A DNA stretch of 64,000 bases from Bathynomus jamesi (lineage: Eukaryota; Arthropoda; Malacostraca; Isopoda; Cirolanidae), in contig JAJOZX010000195.1 of assembly GCA_023014485.1 (NCBI GenBank), forward strand, positions 1,346,001 to 1,410,000. Direction: 5' to 3'. The position numbers and the translations under genes are program-made. Below, piece by piece: positions 21,343-31,340 of the stretch. The notes under the pieces were generated by a model. It did not search any database. It was given only the letters and a program-made list of their open reading frames with translations, and had not been told where the DNA came from. Position 1 is the stretch's first letter. Each line of letters opens with the position of its first letter.

Positions 21343-22212
21343 AGATGGAATCTGTAGAAAAATTAAGGTTCACAGGCCTAACAACACCCTGGCCAATTTT
21401 GTAACAGAACTCCATGGGCTCATTGAGTTGGAACGTGATTCGTACGAAGTTAGTGTTTGTGAATTCCAGCTAGCCACCAAATTTTTAACTCTTGAAAATG
21501 AACAGATCATATTTCTGATCCTTAGAAGAGTCGATGAGCGTGAAAAATTAGACATAACCTTAGACAACACTATGCGATTAGTCCTGTTCGGTGAGATACA
21601 GTACTATAGTACAAATGTAAGACTAGGAATCAGTCATTATGACACAGCCACGGACATTGTGATGGGATTAAACAAGTCTTGAAAAGTCGTACCTGAGGAA
21701 CAACTTACTTTTTGAAGTCGTAAACATAGACACACCTGCACGCACGTTGAAGTTAAAATCAACGTTTAGTAGAAATATTAAAGACAGAGCTGTTCACAAT
21801 TGTAGCCGAGAGTCGATAGAGTGCAGCCCTCCTAAGAGACACCTTTCACGAGACACAACATGACTTGTCCAGCTTAATGTATCAGTTGAAATTGGAGAAA
21901 TTGGGTGAAAGCTATCCATCCCCAGACATGTGCTATATTTACAGCAATATCGTGGAGCATCAATTTGTTGGGGACATCCAGGCGCGCCTGCTGCGCATTG
22001 TACACATTCCCAACCATAGAGAGAAGAGTTTGAGCATTACATATGACAAGCCCCATTATATGAATATTGCAACTAATCTATTAACCAATATCTCGGTGTA
22101 TATATATATATATATATTATATATATATATAAGAACGATTGAGGGGAAAAATTTCCCATTCGGTGATGGGAGCTTAACAGTGAAGCTACACTTTCGTCGC
22201 ATTCAGTTATAA
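21343..22212 (+). pseudogene. Polinton minor capsid (penton-like) protein
   Basis: The N-terminal segment (21350-21470) has the family pattern N-x-x-A-x-F-x-x-x-L followed by I-x-L-x-x-x-x-E-V-x-V-C-E-F, the first strands of the single jelly-roll protein that follows this order in Polintons. The C-terminal frame (21865-22212) holds CYIYSNIVEHQFVGD, LLRIV, a KPHYMNI segment and GDGSLTVKLHFRR, the usual end of this protein. A (TA)n expansion at 22098-22130 is inserted in frame before the last strand and adds a run of Tyr-Ile. Frame breaks near 21680-21860 separate the halves. Functional assignment rests on pattern recognition and gene order. Confidence 0.7.
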
Positions 22213-22640
22213 TGACCCGAAGGCCTTTCACAGTCTATCGAGGGATAAGTGGGAGTGGGCTTGGCTCCATTTTTTCAATCATACTACGCACGGCTGTCCC
22301 ATTGTTGTAGAGGGGTGCTAGATATCTCAGGAGGAAGGCGTTACAATCAGGTTTTAACGCGGTAGAAGACATAATGGATGGAACTAAACTTAAAGAAGCT
22401 CTAAAAAAAACATTTAAAACGTACATAGGACAAAATCATCAAAGATGCAAAGAGAAAAATGCGTGGTGGTGTAAAGAAGAAGAAGAGGGCTGTCCGGAAG
22501 AAGAGGTTACAAACACGTGGCGCTAAACGTAAAAGGACATCAAAAAAGAAGTGTTCTAAACGTATAGAGCCTATGGCTGATAATTTTTTTAACAGATATA
22601 AGCTGAGGACACTGCTCTCACGAATCATAGGCTGATTACT
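22212..22640 (+). pseudogene. Polinton small basic/membrane-associated protein
   Basis: Coding-like text directly downstream of the penton-like gene. It begins with a VYRGISGSGLGSIFSI segment, a glycine-rich hydrophobic stretch as in the small virion protein found at this position in Polintons, then a helical part and a strongly basic tail (KKKKRAVRKKRL and KRKRTSKKKCSKR at about 22470-22560). One stop near 22310 and one frameshift near 22440 break it. By analogy it may be a DNA-binding or membrane-lytic minor capsid component, but that is inference from composition and order. Confidence 0.6.
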
Positions 22641-22676
22641 ACTTGTCGAGAGAGGTGGCACTATTTCTGACTCATC

Positions 22677-23978
22677 ATGGCGCGTTTCATCCATCCGTGT
22701 AGCTCACAATGTTGTAAATCGGAACTGTCCCTCTTTGATATGTCCCTACAAAGGTTTCTATTGAGAATAGCATCTCTATTACAATTAAACCATTAAACAC
22801 AATTAGTTCACTGAGTGCCCCTATAGAATTCGTGATACTCAGCTCCAGGCCCATTCTTTTTTGATCGAAGCTATATGCACATGTACAATAAACTGCGTAT
22901 AGTCCATTCAGATTGAACGAACTGCGATGATAGTTACTCTGCATACCCTGAAACCAACTTTCTACACTCCATATTCAGCCAGTGTGTGGTGTATTTAAAT
23001 CAGGTTAACATCTCGGCAGGAACGGGTTTTATCACCTACGAGCCTATCTGGAAAATGTCCTCAACTTTTCAAAAGAAGCAAAGGATACCTTTTTAGCTGA
23101 TGAGGGCTATTATCAGACTAAAGACGAAAGTAGTATAAAGGACAAGTTTTAAAATTCTAAAAAGAAGATATACGAGTGTTTTCGACGCCTGCATAAAGAC
23201 TTCACATTCCAGGAGAAACTGCTTATGAATGGGGTGAATATGAAGTTAAAGCTCACCCGCACGAATCCTGAGATCTGCATAAATCTGGGACCTGATCAAG
23301 AAGAGGGCGCAAAGCCCTTTGTGATTCACATCATGGAAACATATCTGCGCGTACGGCGAGCGAAATTAAGTTCGCCGAAATATGTAGAAATTTAAAAACA
23401 AATTAATACTGGCAACAGTAAAATACCCAATTAACAGAGTACAGGTCAAACTATACACGGTGCCCGCCGGGTTGGCCTCGAAGCACGTACGTAGAAAACG
23501 TGGCCCTGGGAGTTCTACCTAAAACGATATTAATTGGAATGCAGGATCACGCTTCGACGAATGGAAAATATAAAGAGCGCCTTTAAATTCGAGAATTTCG
23601 GCCTTAAAAATATAACTGTACGTAAATGACGTTGCATTGGGCGGGACTATGGTTACGGACTACTCATCAGACGCTGTGTTCCCGCTCTGCGCGAGAGCTT
23701 ATAGCAATCTGGCCCATATTGCCGATGACTGTGACGAGCTTGGGATTGGCGTAACGCAGAAAGAATTTGTCGATCAATTTAACCTTTACCCATTTGATAT
23801 TACCCTCGACTTATCTGCTAGTGTAAATACACACTTAAGTCCACAACAAAGTGGAAACATCTCAGCCAGATTGGAGTTCGCCGACCCTATAGACACGCCT
23901 ATTAGTGTACTAGTATACCTTGAATCACAAGCTCTAATAGAGCTCGACCGTTTCAGGAACATTGTCACAGACTTTTAA
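22677..23978 (+). pseudogene. Polinton major capsid protein (double jelly roll)
   Basis: It begins at ATG 22677 with a Cys-containing leader (IHPCSSQCC) followed by ELSLFD, as in the MCP of animal Polintons. Later pieces in shifting frames include NFLHSIFSQ (about 22945), YLENVLNFSKEAKDTF (about 23048), LLMNGVNMKLKL (about 23220) and a final intact frame from 23637 ending in ISVLVYLESQALIELDRFR and TDF, the diagnostic C-terminal strand pair. At least four frameshifts or stops occur, chiefly in 22800-22930 and 23400-23630. The stop at 23976-23978 is one base before the protease ATG, so the two genes are packed tightly. Confidence 0.85.
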
Positions 23979-23979
23979 A

Positions 23980-24333
23980 ATGGATGCGAATACACTGCAG
24001 AGAGTAATGAAGAGTGACCGAGTCACACGCTCCAAATTTATCGGTGTGTTTGCGAAGAATGAAGCATTGAAATTGCCAACTACGAGAGAGTGGTGTAGTC
24101 TTATCGTCAATACGGACATTGTTGAAGGTGTGGGGATTCATTGGTTTGCAATCTATTTTAAAAATAGTGAAAGAATGTACTATTATGATTCACTCGGCAC
24201 TCAGCCCTGGAGTGACCCTGTGGTTGTACAACTTATCGAACAGCTACATGTCCCTGAAATTGTCTGGAATCCTCTCCAGCACATGTCACGTGGGAAGGGA
24301 TTTATTAAAATTATTCTATTTATGCGACACTGA
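23980..24333 (+). pseudogene. Polinton adenovirus-type cysteine protease, truncated
   Basis: The frame starts MDANTLQRVMKSDRV right after the capsid stop. It carries the catalytic histidine in GIHWFAIYF and the acidic partner in YYYDSLG, the C48/adenain arrangement used for maturation of capsid proteins. The Gln and the nucleophilic Cys expected further downstream (Q...CG-x-x-C) are absent: after HMSRGKGF the frame ends at 24333, and a LINE begins within about 100 bp. The gene is therefore 3'-truncated and inactive. The region upstream of residue 100 is remarkably intact compared with the neighbouring genes. Confidence 0.85.
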
Positions 24334-24429
24334 GATGAATGATGAATTGAGATGCAGACAGATAAAAATAAGTTCTCATTTGTGGGCACTCGATGTATTG
24401 TATCTGAAGGACTGCCAGGCGAACTGTGA

Positions 24430-25080
24430 AAACTGTGATTTCTTTATTAACAAAAAAGAAATACAATTTGACAACTATAACATCCTCCGAGCCGACAGAA
24501 CAGTAAGACGTAAAGGAGGATGTGCTATTTACACACGCGAAAGGCATATGGCAGAAATGACTATGAGTACCTCGAACAGCTACGTAGCATGTGTAGCAGG
24601 AAAAGTTGAAAAATTAAATATAGTACTAATTGTAATGTACAGACCCCCAGACACGCCAACCTCAAAATTTTCAGATTCCATTACAGAGGTAAGAAACTGG
24701 GTAAAAGCTCTACATTCTCCAACCCCAAATATTTTTCTCTTTGGTGATTTTAATTTCCCATTCATGAAATATAAAAGGATAGGAAAAAATATATGTATAC
24801 TCCAGGATAAGGGGGGAGGCACACGGGAAGACCAGGAGGAGGTAAAAATGCTACTAGCTCTAGCTGATGAATTTATGTTAACGCAAGAAATAACAGAAAA
24901 CACAAGAAAAAACAACTGCCTAGATTTGGTATTCACAAACAACAGCAACACAATTGATAATGTAGAAATATCCCTAACTATAATATCGGACCACAACATC
25001 ATCTAAATAACATCCATTACAAAAGCAACAGGAAAGGAAAGAACACGAACAACAGAAAGAAGCAAATTCGAAATTTTTAA
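24430..25080 (+). pseudogene. LINE copy A endonuclease domain
   Basis: The reading frame from NCENCDFFINKKE contains RADRTVRRKGGCAIYTRE, then VMYRPPDTPTSKF, the GDFNFPF motif with the catalytic Asp/Asn pair, DLVFTNNSNTIDNV and finally ISDHN, the His of the apurinic-endonuclease-like fold. These are the standard landmarks of the nicking endonuclease in Jockey/CR1-type LINEs. The N-terminal strands with the first catalytic Asn and Glu are missing. A stop follows HNII at about 25006, and the linker to the RT continues in other frames. Confidence 0.85.
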
Positions 25081-25083
25081 TTT

Positions 25084-26076
25084 TCATTCCAAAGCTATAA
25101 ACTGGGAAGCTGTTGCATCCAGCATGGAAGTAATAGATTGTAAAACCATTTTCGAGGCCAAGACAACGGAGGAAATGCTAATGACGTTAGAGGAGAAGAC
25201 GTTAGAAATTGTGGAATACATGTCCCAAAGATACAACAAAGAGGAAAGAGAAGCAGGTTCGAGAGACAAAAGAGGTCATTGCTCCGAAAAAGAAAAAAAG
25301 AGTGACTGCAAAATTAAGTAACTGTAAAGATAGCAACACCAGAAAAATATCAAATGATAAACTGTAGAGTATCGATTGCGTCATACAGAAACTAATTGAG
25401 AAGCATACAGAAAAAGAAGACGACGCTATAGAAGTGATAAAGGTTAACTCAAAGTACTTCTATAATTTTGCAAATAGAAAGTCGAAAAACCATGCGACTA
25501 TCAGACCTTTGAAAAACGAGAAGAGTGCTTTATCTGATGATCTAACTCTAACAGAAGTATCTGAAATATTAAGAGCTCATTACGAATCAGCTTTCAGTAT
25601 CCCAAAAACTAACAAACTGATATGCGATAGAAACGCGTTCTTTGAAGAACTACAAAACTACAAGGGGAAAATATAACAGACTTCGACTTTACTACAGATG
25701 ATATTACACAGGCTACAGGGAAACTAAAAACACATTTAGCGGCAGGACCGGATAAATGGAATGCAACACTGATCAAAAACTGCAAGAATGCAATCGTTGA
25801 GTCCCTATATTGGATTAGAGACGATCACTAGACACGGGAGAAATACCAGGCATCCTGAAGAGCGCGAACATAGTCCCAGTATATAAAGGAGATCGATCCG
25901 AGGCCAAAAACTATAGGGTAGTGTCGCTTACATCTCGTCTCACTAAAATATTTGAAAGAATAGTTAGACAGAAACTCTATGACTTTTTGGAAACTCAGAA
26001 AAAATTCAATGAAAACCAACATCGGGTTCGGTCAGGCAGATCATGCCTATCATAACTAATGGAACACTACAACAAC
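25084..26076 (+). pseudogene. LINE copy A, linker and N-terminal RT
   Basis: Lysine- and glutamate-rich linker frames (25124-25321, 25434-25676) lead into the RT fingers: AAGPDKWNATLIKNCKN, then ANIVPVYKGD, KNYRVVSLTSRLTKIFERI and NENQHRVRSGRSC, the conserved pre-palm motifs 1-3. Stops near 25320, 25675 and 25828 and a frameshift near 25880 break it. The text stops at the 12-mer ATTATTGAAGCA (26077-26088), which is repeated at 28495-28506 on the far side of the Penelope-type insertion, where the RT resumes. Confidence 0.85.
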
Positions 26077-26967
26077 ATTATTGAAGCAAATGCCAAAAAA
26101 CTTCACTTTTTTTTCTACGTGAAGGTCAAAATATGAAAATAAAAACCCACTCTAATAGACAGAGTTTATTTCCACAATAATTTCGATGCCCACTGGCATG
26201 CTCCTCGGATGTACAGAAAAACGAATAAACCAAAACAAGAAGGAAAACAGTCCAAGGACCGTTAAGAAATTCGCACCTAGGTTAGATTCCGTTCTCCCGA
26301 CTCTGGAAGGGCATTTTTATTAAAGGGACCCGCTTATAAGTACAGTCGCACAAATTTAAAACTATCTTCTTGTTCTATACATACAGATTCTATTATTTTT
26401 TTTACATAATTATCACATTTATTATTAAATTTATCACATTTAATATTGCATTATTATTTATTACAGAAATTATAAATTTATTAATACATTGGTTATTACA
26501 TTGTTGTTTATTATCCAGAACTTATAAACCGAAAAACGAATGAAAAAGGCGAGAAGGAAACAATCCAGAGACCATTGAGAAATTCGCACCTAGATTAGAT
26601 CCCATTCTCCCGACACCGGAAGGGCATTTTATTACAGGGTCACGCTTATAAGTACATTCACACAAATTAAAACTATCTTCTTGTTCTATACATACAGATT
26701 CTAATATTTTGACATAATTACTGCATTTATTATTGCATTTACATTTTTTATTATTTATTATTATTACCTTTACATTAATTATTAAATTTATAATATTACC
26801 TTTATTATTACATCTGCTGCATTTATATTTATTTCCACATTTATTACTTCCATTATTACATTTACATTTACGTTTATTATTCCATTTACATTTTACCAAA
26901 AAAAATCGAATGAACTAAAAGCGCGTAAGGAAACAATCCAGAGACCTTTAAGAAATTCACACTTAGG

Positions 26968-27405
26968 TTAGAACCCGTTCCCACGACTCAGTAAGGGATT
27001 TTTTTTTACCAAGAATCTCATTAAAGGGTCTAACTTATAAGTACCTTCGCACAAATTAAAATTATCTCCTTGTTCTATACATACAGATTCTATTATTTTT
27101 CTTTTGACATAATTATTACATTTATAAAGTACTTTACTTGATTCCCAATCTATAGCATGATTATTTTGGCTGGCGTGATAAAAAATGGCATTATTAGTAT
27201 TACAACTTCTGAAGGCGTATTTGTGTTCTTTAATACGGGTTTCAATATTTCTTCCAGTTTCTCCCACGTATACTAAATCACAACTTTTACAGGGAATGCT
27301 GTTGACACAGGCTTGTTCCTGTTTTGCAACGTTATTCCTAACCAATTTACTTTTCACAGTAGACGAATATTTGAACGCCAAAGCAAACTTAAAATCATTC
27401 GTCAA
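26968..27405 (-). pseudogene. GIY-YIG endonuclease of a Penelope-like element
   Basis: The frame contains CKSCDLVYVGETGRNIETRI, with the VYVGET version of the GIY-YIG core and the conserved Arg of the R-x-x-E-H segment (IKEHK), then NNAIFYHASQNNHAIDW, including the His-rich strand typical of Penelope endonucleases, and IESVCIEQGDNFNLCEGTY at the end. Upstream, MTNDFKFALAFKYSSTVKS corresponds to the linker after the RT. The RT itself is absent, so this is a 5'-truncated copy. Confidence 0.85.
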
Positions 27406-27436
27406 CAGTTTTTACTCTTTCTAAGCCGGCACAAAT

Positions 27437-27691
27437 ATGCCTTCAGAAGTTGTAATACTAATAATGCCATTTTTTTATCACGCCAGCCAAAATAATCATG
27501 CTATAGATTGGGAATCAAGTAAAGTACTTTATAAATGTAATAATTATGTCAAAAGAAAAATAATAGAATCTGTATGTATAGAACAAGAAGATAATTTTAA
27601 TTTGTGCGAAGGTACTTATAAGTTAGACCCTTTAATGAGATTCTTGGTCAAAAAATCTCTTACGGAGTCGGGGGAACGGGTTCTAACTTAA
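27437..27691 (+). pseudogene. Second GIY-YIG fragment, opposite orientation
   Basis: The plus-strand counterpart of the preceding fragment. It begins within the endonuclease (about at YAFRSCNTNNAIF), has a frameshift inside NNAIF, and continues through HASQNNHAIDWESSKVLYKC to IESVCIEQEDNFNLCEGTY. It matches the left arm almost base for base, so the two arms are young relative to each other. Degenerate further repeats of the IESVCIEQ segment follow at 27950-28010 and 28230-28290. Confidence 0.8.
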
Positions 27692-28506
27692 GTGTGAATT
27701 TCTTAAACGTCTCTGGATTGTTTCCTTACTCACTTTTAGTTCATTCGATTTTTTTTTGGTAAAATGTAAATGAAATAATAAACGTAAATGTAAATGTAAT
27801 AATGAAAGTAATAAATGTGGAAATAAATATAAATGCAACAGATGTAATAATAAAGGTAATATCATAAATTTAATAATTAGTGTAAAGGTAATAATAATAA
27901 ATGTTAAAAAAATGTAAATGCAATAATAAATGCAGTAATTATGTCAAAATATTAGAATCTGTATGTATAGAACAAGAAGATAGTTTTAATTTGTGTGAAT
28001 GTACTTCCGGTGTCGGGAGAACGGGATCTAACCTAGGTGCAAATTTCTCAATGGTCTCTGGATTGTTTCCTTCTCGCCTTTTTCATTCGTTTTTCGGTTT
28101 ATAAGTTCTGTATAATAAACAACAATGTAATAACCAATGTAATAATACATTTATAATTTCTGTAATAAATAATAATGCAATGTTAAATGTAATAAATTTA
28201 ATAATAAATGTAATAATTATGTAAAAAAAAAATAGAATCTGTATGTATAGAACAAGTAGATAGTTTTAAATTTGTGCGAATGTACTTACAAGCGGGTCCC
28301 TTTAATAAAAATGCCCTTCTGGTGTCCGAAGAACGGGATCTAACCTAGATGCGAATTTCTTAACGGTCCTTGGACTGTTTTCCCTCTTGTTTTGGTTCAT
28401 TCGTTTTTCTGTATCCACCCGAGGAGGATGCCAGTGGGCATCGAAACTGTTGTGGAAATAAACTCTGTCTATTAGAATGGGTTTTTATTTTCATATTATT
28501 GAAGCA

Positions 28507-29643
28507 CTTGAAAGTAATGAAAACTATGATGTAATATACACAGACTTTGCCAAAGCGTTCGACAAGTGTGACCATGGAATCATAATACATAAACTGAAAT
28601 ATATGGGAATAACAGGAAAAGTAGGGAAATGGATATATAATTTCCTTAGTGAGCGGCGGCAAGTCGTTACAGTACAAGGAGCATTTTCATCAGAATCAGA
28701 GGTCCTCAGCTCAGGACCACAAGGAACAGTATTAGCTTCACTACTCTTCATAATCATGCTAATTGACATAGATGAGGACGCTACCAGAGACAGCACAGTA
28801 ACATCCTTTGCTGATGACACAGAGATCAGTAGAAAAATAAGAAACCCAGAAGATATAGGATCTCTACCAACCGACATGAACAGAATCTACAAGTAGACGG
28901 AAGGCAGCAATATGAAGCTTAACACTGAGAAATTTCAGCTGATACGGTACGGAAAAAGAGAAGACCTAAAATCCATAGAATATTATACCCCAAATAGACA
29001 GGAAATTCAGAGAAATTCAAGAGCAAAATATTTAGGGGTTGTAATGACTGATGATGAGAAATTTGAAACACAAAGTAAGATAGCAGTAAACAGAGCAAAG
29101 AGAATAACGGGGCAGATATTGAGAACCTTTAAACGAAGGGATGGGAATGTAATGATTCATCTACTGAAAACACTGATCATACCCAAATTGGAATACTGCT
29201 CGATCCTAACATGCCCATATAAAAAAGAAGACATTAGACAGCTGAAAGGGATTCAGAGAAGCTTCACAGCCAAGGTCAAGGGGTGCAAAGAACTAAATCA
29301 CTGGGAAAGATTACGCGAACTAAACCTCTATTCACTGGAAAGGAGAAGAGAGAGCTACACCATTATTTACACTTGGAAAATAATGGAGAAACTAGTCCCT
29401 AATCTTACTCTGAACCCTATAACTCCCGAAACAACGGTGGAAAGTAGGAAAGGAAGACTGTGTCGTGTTCTCAAATTAAAGGCTAGACAGGGAACATCCT
29501 TAACCCTGAAAGAAAATAGTTTTGTTGTGAGAGGACCAAGACTGTTTAATCAGCTGCCCAAAGACCTAAAGAACACGAGTGGTGTTGCAGTGGACATCTT
29601 CAAAAGAAGATTAGATGGCTCACTCAGAACAATCCCCGATTAG
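28507..29643 (+). pseudogene. LINE copy A, RT palm, thumb and C-terminal domain
   Basis: The RT resumes with NYDVIYTDFAKAFDKCDHGI (motif A Asp), SGPQGTVLASLLFIIM (motif B), TSFADDTEIS (motif C, F-A-D-D) and a GVVMTDDEKFE segment. The frame from 28912 to 29643 is uninterrupted over 243 residues (CSILTCPYKKEDIRQLKG, ERRRESYTIIYTWKIMEKLVP, NQLPKDLKN), the normal C-terminal extension. A TAG at about 28894 splits the RT into two frames, and the final frame ends at a TAG near 29641. The catalytic residues seen are all intact. Confidence 0.9.
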
Positions 29644-29816
29644 CCGGGCGTACCTGGCTATGTGAGGTGTAGAGTACAAGAAACCAACTTACTACTTCAC
29701 CAGGCCAACTCGAGAGGAGGGGCGACAAACTTGACCTTCGTGAAATGAGGAATCATCGCGCGGAACCTTTGAAAGGTTGAAAGGTGTATATATACATCTA
29801 TATATATATATATATA

Positions 29817-31011
29817 TAGGGTGGTCCAAAAATTCCTATCTATTTTGCTGAAATAATGATATTTCTATTTTATTTTTTACAGGCTATAGATGATGATGGA
29901 TGAACAAGAACGTGTGATGGTCGTAACACTATGCATCCAAGGGAAGAAGTGCAAATAAATTCGAGAAAAATTCGAAAGAAAATTTCACAAACCAGCAGCT
30001 ACAGACAAAGCAATTCGTAAGCTGTTCAATAAATATTAAAGAACAGGATCTGTTCATGATGAGGCAAGATCTGGACGTCCAGGTACTTCCCAAGAAAATG
30101 TCGATTTGAAACAAATCCTAGAATGTCAACTCGCACAGCATCATGTAGACAGCATACCAGAAACGGCTGTTCTAAGGATTTTAAAATCAACATTAAGAAA
30201 GAAAAATTACCATATTCAAGAGCTACATGACTTACACGAAGAGGATTATCCAAGACGAGCCGTCATGTGCACAGAATTGATTGAGAAATTTCATACCGAA
30301 AACTTATTAAACCACATTCTCTTCAGCGATGAGGTGACATTCCACACATGTGGAAAGGTGAATCGACATAATTGCCGTATCTGGGCTAGTGAAAAACCAA
30401 CCGAATTCTACGAATGGGAGAGAGATTCACCTAAAGTTAATGTCTGTTTGGGTATGACAAGATCGAAGATTTACGGACCTGTTTTCTTTGCAGAAGCTAT
30501 GGTAACAGAACCAGTTTATCGTGACATGCTTCAGCAGTTTCTTGAACCCCAGCTTCGTTCGGATGGCATTCTCGACACTGTTGTATTTCAACAAGATGGA
30601 GCTTCATGTCACTATGAAAACATCGTTCGAGCGTACCTTGATGAGCTCTTACCAAATCGCTGGATTGGACGTGGTGGAAACAGGCCGTGGGCAGCACGAT
30701 CTCTAGATTTAACACCATTAGACTTCTTTATGTGGAGCTTTATAAAGTCTGAGGTTTACAAAAGAAGAGTTACAGACCTGTAGGATCTGCGAACCCGCAT
30801 TGTCGCGGCAGTCGCTAAAATAACTCCAGAGATGCTTGAGAATGTGTTCCGCAATGCATTGGACAGATTTGAGATTTGTAGACATTGAAGGTGCTGACGT
30901 TGAATCTTAGACGTAAGCTTGATAAATAAATATACATCTAATTATGTTACTACATTTTCATCCTAAAATACTATTATTTCAGCAAAATAAATAGCTGACT
31001 TTTGGACCACC

Positions 31012-31014
<3 letters not shown>
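29817..31014 (+). mobile_element. mariner-type element (DD41D spacing) in a (TA)n array
   Basis: The ends GGGTGGTCCAAAA (29819) and their reverse complement (to 31012) extend as inverted repeats for about 38 bp, including TATTTTGCTGAAATAAT. TA dinucleotides flank both sides, as expected for Tc1/mariner, but exact TSD calling is impossible because both flanks are (TA)n. The left array is the tail of LINE copy A, and the right array (31013-31070) is the tail of LINE fragment E, which points the other way. One transposase gene is present. Confidence 0.85.
29890..30888 (+). pseudogene. mariner transposase with three nonsense codons
   Basis: A 332-codon unit starting MMMDEQERVMVVTLCIQG. The N-terminal helix-turn-helix domain ends in ARSGRPGTSQEN, the catalytic core has FSDEVTFH (first Asp), VVFQQDGASCHY (second Asp) and ARSLDLTPLDFFMW (third Asp). 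The spacing between the second and third Asp is 41 residues, i.e. DD41D, known for a minor mariner branch. In-frame stops are at 29956-29958, 30037-30039 and 30781-30783. A RFEICRH end at 30888 matches the normal length. All three Asp are kept, so inactivation is by nonsense only. Confidence 0.9.
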
Positions 31015-31070
<56 letters not shown>

Positions 31071-31075
<5 letters not shown>

Positions 31076-31340
31076 CTTGTTAACCTTGTTGCTGTTCCGT
31101 GCGTTGGTCTCTCTTTACACGAAGGTCAAGCTGGTGACCCCGCCTCTAGGTCTAGCTTGGTGGAGGAGAGAGTTGCTTTCTTGCACTCTCCACCGTACAT
31201 AGCCAGGCACATCCGGCTCATCTGCTGCCGTCCTGAGCCAGGCATCTAGTCTTCTCTTGAAAACTTCAACTTTGACCCCTGTAACGTTTCTGAAGTCCTT
31301 TGGAAGTTTGGAAGCTAATTTCTTTCTGCTGTTATCACAA
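31071..31340 (-). mobile_element. LINE fragment E, 3' end of the copy A family
   Basis: The minus strand encodes the C-terminal part seen in copy D (FQKDFRNVTGVKVEVF-type segment, GYVRW, a HQARPRGG phrase) followed by the tail with CACGAAGGTCAAGC (31117-31130) read in reverse, then (TA)n at 31013-31070. Orientation is opposite to copy A, so the two LINE tails face each other across the mariner. It is strongly 5' truncated. Confidence 0.8.

Larger units (their letters stand above)
9790..24333. mobile_element. Degenerate Polinton/Maverick (core 12.5-24.3 kb)
   Basis: Four hallmark Polinton genes are recognisable: protein-primed family B DNA polymerase (minus strand, 12.5-21.2 kb), penton-like minor capsid protein, major capsid protein and adenovirus-type cysteine protease (plus strand, 21.3-24.3 kb). 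Packaging ATPase and retroviral-type integrase were not found. Terminal repeats were not found either: a LINE begins where the protease breaks off, and the left limit at 9.8 kb is only the end of the minus-strand ORFs downstream of polB. All genes are disrupted, so this is an old endogenous copy. The divergent transcription of polB and the capsid block is a normal arrangement for such elements. Confidence 0.8.
26089..28494. mobile_element. Penelope-like element, inverted pair with 12-bp TSD
   Basis: A 2406-bp block flanked by the direct 12-mer ATTATTGAAGCA. It is a large inverted repeat: the left arm (26136-27422) is a minus-strand Penelope-like 3' end, the right arm (27428-28494) the plus-strand counterpart, meeting head to head inside the GIY-YIG endonuclease coding. 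Each arm repeats the 3' segment about three times with a period of roughly 300-450 bp. Both distal ends carry a GATGCC/GGCATC stem followed by GAAA. Tail-to-outside inverted partial copies are a known arrangement in Penelope-like elements. Confidence 0.8.
24335..29816 (+). mobile_element. Non-LTR retrotransposon (LINE), copy A
   Basis: Endonuclease plus reverse transcriptase element of the Jockey/CR1/L2 supergroup (exact clade unresolved). It is 5' truncated near 24335-24430 and ends in the tail AACTTGACCTTCGTG (about 29732) followed by AAAGGTG and a (TA)n array at 29788-29816. A 2406-bp Penelope-type block (26089-28494) interrupts the RT. Other copies of the same family are at 44.22-50.65 kb, 50.65-53.09 kb, 31.07-31.34 kb and 61.7-62.36 kb. 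It abuts the truncated protease gene of the Polinton and therefore inserted into it or replaced its 3' side. Confidence 0.85.
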
